64,000 nucleotides of DNA from Denitrovibrio sp. Lineage in GTDB: Bacteria > Chrysiogenota > Deferribacteres > Deferribacterales > Geovibrionaceae. The notes beneath the pieces are model-generated. The model did not search any database, was not told the origin of the DNA, and saw nothing but the letters and a program-made list of their open reading frames with translations. Made by a program: the position numbers and the translations under genes. This document shows, piece by piece, positions 58,862 to 64,000 of this stretch (position 1 is the first letter of the stretch; every line of letters begins with the position of its first letter). Where the stretch lies: contig PKTM01000015.1 in the NCBI GenBank assembly GCA_002869145.1, forward strand, positions 161,794-225,793. The letters are read 5' to 3'.

Positions 58862-59788
58862 ATGGGAAAAGTTCAAAGTCTCAATATAAGCGAAAAAAAA
58901 GGTGTCCAAAAGACCCCCGTTGAAAGCATAGAGCTTGTTAATGATTTCGGGATTAAAGATGACGCACATGCCGGCAAATGGCACAGACAGGTTTCACTCC
59001 TAGCCCTTGAAAGCATAGGCAAGATCACAGAAAAAGGACTCGATGTTAAAAGTGGAGATTTTGCAGAAAACATTACAACAGAAGGCATTGATCTTATCTC
59101 TATGAATATCGGCGACAAGCTGAATATTAACGGAGTCGACCTTGTTATCAGCCAGCTTGGCAAGACATGCCACACCAGATGCGCTATCTTCTATGCTGCT
59201 GGCGACTGCGTGATGCCCAGAGAAGGCGTCTTTGCTGTGGTGGACGGAAACGGACAGGTAAAAGTGGGAGACGAAATTGTCTTTACTAAAAAAGACGGAT
59301 TCTCAGTTGCTGTTATAACCCTGAGCGACAAGGGGAGCATTGGCGAGCGGGTGGATGAAACCGGACCCGCTGTTGTTGAGGTTATCAAAAACAACATAAA
59401 AACGTCATTCTTCCGTACAGAAATTCTGGCGGATGACAGACAGGAACTTATCAATACTCTGAAGTACTACGCAGATGTACAAAAAATCTATCTGATAGTA
59501 ACAAACGGCTCCACAGGCGTCTCACCGAGAGATATCGCGCCTGATGCAACTCTTGACGTTATAGACAAACGCATACCCGGCTTTGAAGAAGCTATGCGGG
59601 CTGAAAGTCTTAAAAAAACTGACAGGGCAATGATTAGCCGTGCTGTTGTAGGTTCCAGAAAAAACACTTTAATAGTAAATGTACCCGGCAGCCCGAAAGG
59701 TGCTGTGGAAAACCTTCAGGTCATAGTAAAGACAATCCCACACTGCATAGAAAAGCTTCAGGGGAGTAAAGAGGACTGCGCACGTTGA
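58862..59788 (+). CDS. MOSC domain - MogA/MoaB molybdopterin adenylyltransferase fusion
   Basis: 308 residues. The N-terminal MOSC domain (about 1-140) has GIKDDAHAGKWHRQVSLLA and the conserved Cys in GKTCHTRCAIF; the C-terminal MogA/MoaB domain (about 148-305) has VITLSDKGSIGERVDETGP, NGSTGVSPRDIAPDAT and PGSPKGAVENL. The second half adenylylates molybdopterin; MOSC domains bind Mo-cofactor or its sulfur. A fusion of this kind occurs in various anaerobes. It starts a MOSC/MogA-tmk-holB-ricT-metG run, ending in a 4-bp overlap with tmk. Confidence 0.9.
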   Translation: MGKVQSLNISEKKGVQKTPVESIELVNDFGIKDDAHAGKWHRQVSLLALESIGKITEKGLDVKSGDFAENITTEGIDLISMNIGDKLNINGVDLVISQLGKTCHTRCAIFYAAGDCVMPREGVFAVVDGNGQVKVGDEIVFTKKDGFSVAVITLSDKGSIGERVDETGPAVVEVIKNNIKTSFFRTEILADDRQELINTLKYYADVQKIYLIVTNGSTGVSPRDIAPDATLDVIDKRIPGFEEAMRAESLKKTDRAMISRAVVGSRKNTLIVNVPGSPKGAVENLQVIVKTIPHCIEKLQGSKEDCAR

Positions 59789-60420
59789 AAGACTATAATC
59801 TTTTCATAGCCATAGACGGTATTGACGGCTGTGGGAAATCAACCCTCTCCAGAGGAATGGAGGGGATTTTAAAACATATGGGGCGTGATGTTCTGCTTAC
59901 CCGTGAGCCGGGAGGTACAGAATCCGGTAAACTCTTTCGCCAGTTGCTGATCTCCAAGCAGTATGAGCTGGAACCGGACACAGAGATGATGCTTTACTGT
60001 GCAGACAGACTGGAGCATCAGACAAAACTGGTTCTGCCTGCACTGGCAGACCGCAAAGACGTCATCACTGACAGGTTTGTCTCATCCACATATGCCTATC
60101 AGGTTTTCGGCCGCGGGCTGGACAAAGATTTTCTGGATTACCTTACTAAACGCAGTATAAAAAAAATGCCTGACATCACGTTTATTATAGAGATCGACCC
60201 TAAAACCGCACTTGAGCGAGCCATGGGCAGGCTTGAAAGGGACAATAAAGTCGATGAAGAAGGAAAGTTCGAGGCACTCGGAATAGATTTTTTTACGAAA
60301 GTTGCAAAAGGTTTTGACTGGTATGCAGACAAATTCGAAAATGTCTGGCGTATAAACGGAGAGCAAAAACCTGAAAAGGTGCTTGCAGATGTGATGCATA
60401 TTCTGGATAATTTTATATGA
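59785..60420 (+). CDS. tmk: Thymidylate kinase
   Basis: 211 residues. P-loop FIAIDGIDGCGKST, DR motif in VITDRFVSSTYAYQ, and LTREPGGTESGKLFR are all typical; it phosphorylates dTMP for DNA synthesis. The start is TTG, overlapping the preceding stop codon (TTGA), with GAGG about ten bases upstream. It overlaps holB by 4 bp (ATGA). Confidence 0.95.
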   Translation: MKDYNLFIAIDGIDGCGKSTLSRGMEGILKHMGRDVLLTREPGGTESGKLFRQLLISKQYELEPDTEMMLYCADRLEHQTKLVLPALADRKDVITDRFVSSTYAYQVFGRGLDKDFLDYLTKRSIKKMPDITFIIEIDPKTALERAMGRLERDNKVDEEGKFEALGIDFFTKVAKGFDWYADKFENVWRINGEQKPEKVLADVMHILDNFI

Positions 60421-61292
60421 AAATTATAGGTCACGACAAAGAAAAGAAAATATTCCAGAATATTCTGCAAGGTGACAAGCTGCACCACGCATACATCTTC
60501 AGCGGACGGGAAGGCAGCGGGAAAAAACTGTTTGCCCGTTAACTGACACGATCTATTATATGCGAAGATCAGACTTTTCTTCAGCCTTGTGATTGCAAAC
60601 ACTGCACAGTTGCAAAAGCGACATCTCACCCGGATATACACATTTTCGAGGAATCACCTATGAAGGTGGAGGCCGCCAGAAATATTTCCAATAACGCATT
60701 CATGAGCCCGCTGTCGGCTAAAAAGAAGGCTTATATCATAGACAATGCTCACGCTTTTTCAAAAGAGGTGGCAAACACCCTTCTGAAAACTCTGGAGGAG
60801 CCGCCTTCGGACACGCATTTTTTTCTGATAACAGACAGGTTTGAAAAGGTGCTGCCAACCATACGCTCCAGATGTATAAATATCCGCTTCTCATCACTAA
60901 CCAACAGTGAAGTTCAACAGATACTTGCAGGTCTTGAGATTGAAAGCGATATTATGGATATAATTTGTGAACAAGCATCAGGCTCTGTAAGCTATGCACA
61001 GTTTCTTTTAGAAAACATGAAAGAAACAGGGCGTTTCTCTCCAGATAAAGACAAAAATACTCTATACGTGGAGATATACTCCCTTGACACAAAAGAGAAG
61101 ATAAAGGCATACTGCTCATCAATGTTTGCTTATATGCTTATAAAATATAAAGAAACTGGAAATGAAACTATACTCGAGTTTTCAAACTATCTTCTGGAAA
61201 TTTTGAGGCGACTTGAGTATAATGTCAGTTTAGACATCTTCAGGATGGATTTATATATAAAAACAGTTGATGTACTTTGTGAAAAAAGTTAA
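60417..61292 (+). pseudogene. holB: DNA polymerase III delta' subunit (HolB), interrupted by in-frame TAA
   Basis: About 291 codons of the clamp-loader delta' subunit. The start MKIIGHDKEKKIF, Zn-binding cysteines in PCDCKHCTVAK, KKAYIIDNAHAFSKEVANTLLKTLEEPPSD and the sensor-type IRSRCINIRF are all recognisable. TAA at 60540-60542 falls after KLFAR at codon 42, with the frame intact on both sides. The first methionine after the stop is at 60660, past the Walker region and Zn module. HolB is essential in most bacteria, so a sequence error or unusual readthrough is more likely than true loss. Standard place between tmk and ricT. Confidence 0.85.
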
Positions 61293-62025
61293 TGCTACAG
61301 GAGTAGCTTTCAAGCCTGCGGGCAAGATATATGACTTCCTTTCAAAGGGAGTCGAGTCAAAATTCGGAGATAAGGTTATCGTCGAAACGGAAAAAGGGGA
61401 AGACATTGCAAGTGTCATCTATGCAACCAGAGAGATAGATGTTGACCCTAAAGCTGAGATGAAATCTCTTATAAGAGTGGCAACAGAAGAAGATCTGGAA
61501 AACCACAAAAAAAACGTCTCGGAAGAGCCGGAAGCGTTTATAAAATGTAAAGAATTCGTGACTGAGCACAAGCTGGAGATGAAGCTGCTTAAGGCAGAAT
61601 ACACTCTGGACAGGAGTAAGCTCACATTCTTCTTTACCGCTGACGGACGTATCGATTTCCGTGCTCTGGTTCGTGACCTGGCGAGGATTTTCCGCACACG
61701 CATAGAAATGAGACAGGTTGGCGTGAGGGATGCCACAAAGATGATAGGCGGTTTCGGGCTTTGCGGAAAGGAGTTCTGTTGTTCTACATTCCTTCGCAAA
61801 TTCGATAACATATCTATCAAAATGGCGAAAGACCAGAACCTTATCCTAAATCCCACAAAAATATCAGGTGTTTGCGGTAGGCTCATGTGCTGTCTTATGT
61901 ATGAAAAAGATGTATATGAAGACGGCTGTCTTCCTTGCGGGACATGCCCGAAGGAACAGTACACTGATGACGAGTTCGTTAAACTGGAAGACCTTGTTGA
62001 CGATAATTCCGGAGGAGAAATATGA
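61270..62025 (+). CDS. ricT: PSP1-domain protein (RicT/YaaT family)
   Basis: About 251 residues. The PSP1 C-terminal domain block RTRIEMRQVGVRDATKMIGG and the cysteine-rich segment GKEFCCSTFLRKF, GVCGRLMCCLMYE and CGTCP are diagnostic; in Bacillus this family forms a complex that binds two [4Fe-4S] clusters and affects RNase Y-dependent mRNA maturation. Position between holB and metG is conserved in many genomes. The start (ATG at 61270, or GTG at 61279) lies within the end of holB. Confidence 0.9.
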   Translation: MYFVKKVNATGVAFKPAGKIYDFLSKGVESKFGDKVIVETEKGEDIASVIYATREIDVDPKAEMKSLIRVATEEDLENHKKNVSEEPEAFIKCKEFVTEHKLEMKLLKAEYTLDRSKLTFFFTADGRIDFRALVRDLARIFRTRIEMRQVGVRDATKMIGGFGLCGKEFCCSTFLRKFDNISIKMAKDQNLILNPTKISGVCGRLMCCLMYEKDVYEDGCLPCGTCPKEQYTDDEFVKLEDLVDDNSGGEI

Positions 62026-63956
62026 CAGGCAAAACTTTTTATATCACAACACCAATATACTATGTAAACGATGTCCCACATATCGGTCACGCTTATACAA
62101 CTGTTGCCTGTGACGCCATAAGCAGATACAAAAGGCTGTGCGGTTTCGATGTATGTTTTCTGACCGGGACAGACGAACATGGACAAAAGATAGAACAGGC
62201 TGCCGATAAAAGAGGTATCAAACCAAAAGAACTTGCAGATCAGGTTGTTCAGCGTTTTGCAGGACTTTGGGAAACACTAAACATATCCAACGACAAGTTC
62301 ATCAGAACCACAGACGAACTGCATAAAAAAGCCGTGCGCAAAATTTTTAACAAAATGAAAGAAAACGGCGACATTTACATAGACCACTACGAAGGCTGGT
62401 ACTGCACACCCTGCGAGACATACCTCACAGAGACACAGCTTCTGGACGGTAACTGCTGCCCTTCATGCAGACGTGAAACATCCAAGCTTAAAGAACCCAG
62501 CTACTTCTTCCGTATGAGCAAATACGGAGATGCACTGCTAAAACATATTCAGGACAACAAAGACTTTATAAAACCGGAATCAAGACGTAATGAGATAATC
62601 TCTTTTATAAAAGACGGTCTAAGAGACCTCTCCGTATCACGTGTTACTTTCAAATGGGGGATACCTGTTCCTGATGATGAAGAGCATGTTATATATGTCT
62701 GGATAGACGCACTTACAAACTATATCTCCGCACTGGGCTACGGTGAGGACGATGAGGATTTTACAAAGTTCTGGCCTGCAGATTACCACGTTGTAGGTAA
62801 AGACATTCTCCGCTTTCATACCGTTTACTGGCCTACAATGCTTTTGAGTGCAGGTATAGAGCTTCCTAAATCAGTTTTTGCACACGGCTGGTGGACTGTT
62901 GAAGGACAAAAAATGTCCAAGTCACTTGGCAACGCAATCGACCCAACATGGCTGGTTGAAAAATTCGGCGTAGATGCCATCCGTTACTTCCTTTTACGTG
63001 AAGTGCCATTCGGGCTGGACGGCGATTTTTCATTCAAAGCACTCATCCACCGCATAAACGGCGACCTTGCAAACGACCTTGGAAACCTGCTGAACCGTAC
63101 TATGGGTATGGTAAACAGATACTTCGACGGCACAGTCCCCGCATACTCAGAAGCCGGAGCGGAAGACAAAACCATTGAAGAAACAGCCGAAAGAGTTTTC
63201 AAAGATGTTGATGAACACATCACAAATATGGCGTTTAACAAAGCTCTCGCAAGTATGTGGGAATTTGTAAGCTCGCTAAACAAATACATAGACGAAACAG
63301 CTCCATGGGCTCTGGCAAAAGACGAAGCCAAAAAAGAACGTCTTGGTTCAGTACTTTACACTGTACTGGACGGCATTAGAATGGTATCGCTTCTGCTTTA
63401 TCCTTTTATGCCAACAACTGCAGAAAAGATCAGAGAGCAGCTTGGCACAGGCAAAGAGCTTGTTAAAACAAGCACTCAGGATCTTCGTAAAATTCGCACT
63501 CTGGAATCCGGTCACAAGCTGGGCGAAGCAGAGCAGCTTTTCCCGAGAATAGACGAAAAAGATATGCTCGAATTTCTCAAGCAAGAGATAGACAGTGAAA
63601 AGAAGGACGACGAAGGTCAGCCTGTTGTGGAAGAGATAGATTTCTCTCATTTTGAAAAGATGACACTGAAAGCTGTCAAAGTTCTTGAGTGTGAAAAGAT
63701 AGACAAGTCAGATAAGCTCCTGAAGCTTCAGATTGACATGGGCAGTGAGAAGCGTCAGGTTGTCTCTGGAATAGCAAAAAGCTACAAACCGGAAGAGCTG
63801 GTCGGTAAAACTCTTGTGTTAGTAGCGAATCTTAAACCGGCGAAGCTTATGGGAACACTTTCTGAAGGTATGATACTTTCTGCTACAAGCGACGGAAAAA
63901 ACCATAGGGTGCTTGAACTACCCGACAGTGTGGAGCCCGGCACAGATATTAAATGA
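62022..63956 (+). CDS. metG: Methionyl-tRNA synthetase with C-terminal tRNA-binding domain
   Basis: 644 residues. The class I HIGH motif is PHIGHAYTT near residue 24; KMSKS is in GQKMSKSLGNAIDP; the zinc knuckle has CTPCETYL...CCPSC. A tRBD/EMAP-like C-terminal domain starts near residue 545 (FEKMTLKAVKVLECEKIDKSDKL). It charges initiator and elongator tRNA-Met. GGAGG precedes the ATG, which overlaps ricT by 4 bp. Confidence 0.97.
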   Translation: MTGKTFYITTPIYYVNDVPHIGHAYTTVACDAISRYKRLCGFDVCFLTGTDEHGQKIEQAADKRGIKPKELADQVVQRFAGLWETLNISNDKFIRTTDELHKKAVRKIFNKMKENGDIYIDHYEGWYCTPCETYLTETQLLDGNCCPSCRRETSKLKEPSYFFRMSKYGDALLKHIQDNKDFIKPESRRNEIISFIKDGLRDLSVSRVTFKWGIPVPDDEEHVIYVWIDALTNYISALGYGEDDEDFTKFWPADYHVVGKDILRFHTVYWPTMLLSAGIELPKSVFAHGWWTVEGQKMSKSLGNAIDPTWLVEKFGVDAIRYFLLREVPFGLDGDFSFKALIHRINGDLANDLGNLLNRTMGMVNRYFDGTVPAYSEAGAEDKTIEETAERVFKDVDEHITNMAFNKALASMWEFVSSLNKYIDETAPWALAKDEAKKERLGSVLYTVLDGIRMVSLLLYPFMPTTAEKIREQLGTGKELVKTSTQDLRKIRTLESGHKLGEAEQLFPRIDEKDMLEFLKQEIDSEKKDDEGQPVVEEIDFSHFEKMTLKAVKVLECEKIDKSDKLLKLQIDMGSEKRQVVSGIAKSYKPEELVGKTLVLVANLKPAKLMGTLSEGMILSATSDGKNHRVLELPDSVEPGTDIK

Positions 63957-64000
63957 TAAAAAAACGAGGAAGCATTCTGCATAATGAGTTCCTTGAAAGC
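63953..64000 (+). CDS. Possible start of the next gene (partial)
   Basis: ATG overlaps the metG stop codon by 4 bp (ATGA) and the frame stays open for 16 codons to the window end. No ribosome binding site is apparent and the fragment is too short to identify. Confidence 0.35.
   Translation, partial: MIKKRGSILHNEFLES

Noticed and set aside
61419..62186. 255-codon minus-strand open frame opposite ricT and metG
   Set aside because: Antisense to two conserved genes, Ser-rich, no family features.

Overview
The window reads like a piece of the chromosome of a flagellated, Gram-negative anaerobe with a respiratory lifestyle. The mix includes multiheme c-type cytochromes, a Tat-exported NiFe hydrogenase, both fumarase classes, AcnB-type aconitase, YedF, three GH57 glycoside hydrolases and long glycosylated-type flagellins. 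Together with moderately AT-rich DNA this fits Deferribacterota (Denitrovibrio/Geovibrio-like). That placement is inference from gene content, not from a search. I see no insertion sequence, prophage, CRISPR array or other clear mobile region; the layout is dense, with many 4-bp start/stop overlaps.

Layout. 1-6.4 kb: acnB (partial), a cyclase-family enzyme, a SulP transporter, fumC and the two-subunit class I fumarase. 6.5-12.2 kb: a DUF2155-type lipoprotein, two tRNA-Ser genes, hflX, hypC-hypD, a rhomboid protease that seems to start at ATT, and yedF. 12.3-15.8 kb: an 11-heme cytochrome, then an Fo-only ATP synthase operon led by a PII-like gene. 15.9-23.8 kb: hemL, a NiFe hydrogenase large-small-chemoreceptor operon, argC and argJ. 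24-32 kb: a flagellar block with two ~800-residue flagellins, flaG and a MAF-type flagellin modification gene. 32-40 kb: an M24 peptidase, an RpoS-like sigma factor, pcm, argB, a PAS histidine kinase, a lytic transglycosylase, rpe and a single-domain response regulator. 40-51.6 kb: an alpha-glucan cluster (nucleotidyltransferase/mutase-like protein, GH57, GH57, galT, glgA, DUF4912, GH57 branching enzyme). 51.7-57.5 kb: ferritin, then a sensor kinase/NtrC-type regulator pair beside a sigma-54 promoter and a multiheme cytochrome. 57.6-64 kb: cysK-copZ on one strand, and MOSC/MogA-tmk-holB-ricT-metG on the other.

The most interesting candidate system is the operon at 17.4-21.4 kb. A periplasm-directed NiFe hydrogenase has no visible cytochrome b or membrane anchor, and its large subunit ends exactly at the last active-site histidine. 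It is translationally coupled to a methyl-accepting chemotaxis protein whose periplasmic domain carries a single CxxCH c-heme motif. This suggests a hydrogenase feeding electrons, or a redox signal, directly into a heme chemoreceptor. Other signals are the paired flagellin leaders (sigma-28 promoter, a shared motif, a terminator-like hairpin, then a CsrA-type hairpin just before the ribosome binding site) and a twin TTGC-N5-GCAA enhancer ahead of the sigma-54 promoter.

A caution for users of this sequence: six conserved genes (flagellin 1, MAF, nucleotidyltransferase/mutase, glgA, GH57 branching enzyme, holB) are each broken by one in-frame stop codon with no frameshift. All three stop codons occur, and each could be undone by one T-to-G change on the coding strand. 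holB is normally essential, so sequence error deserves first consideration.
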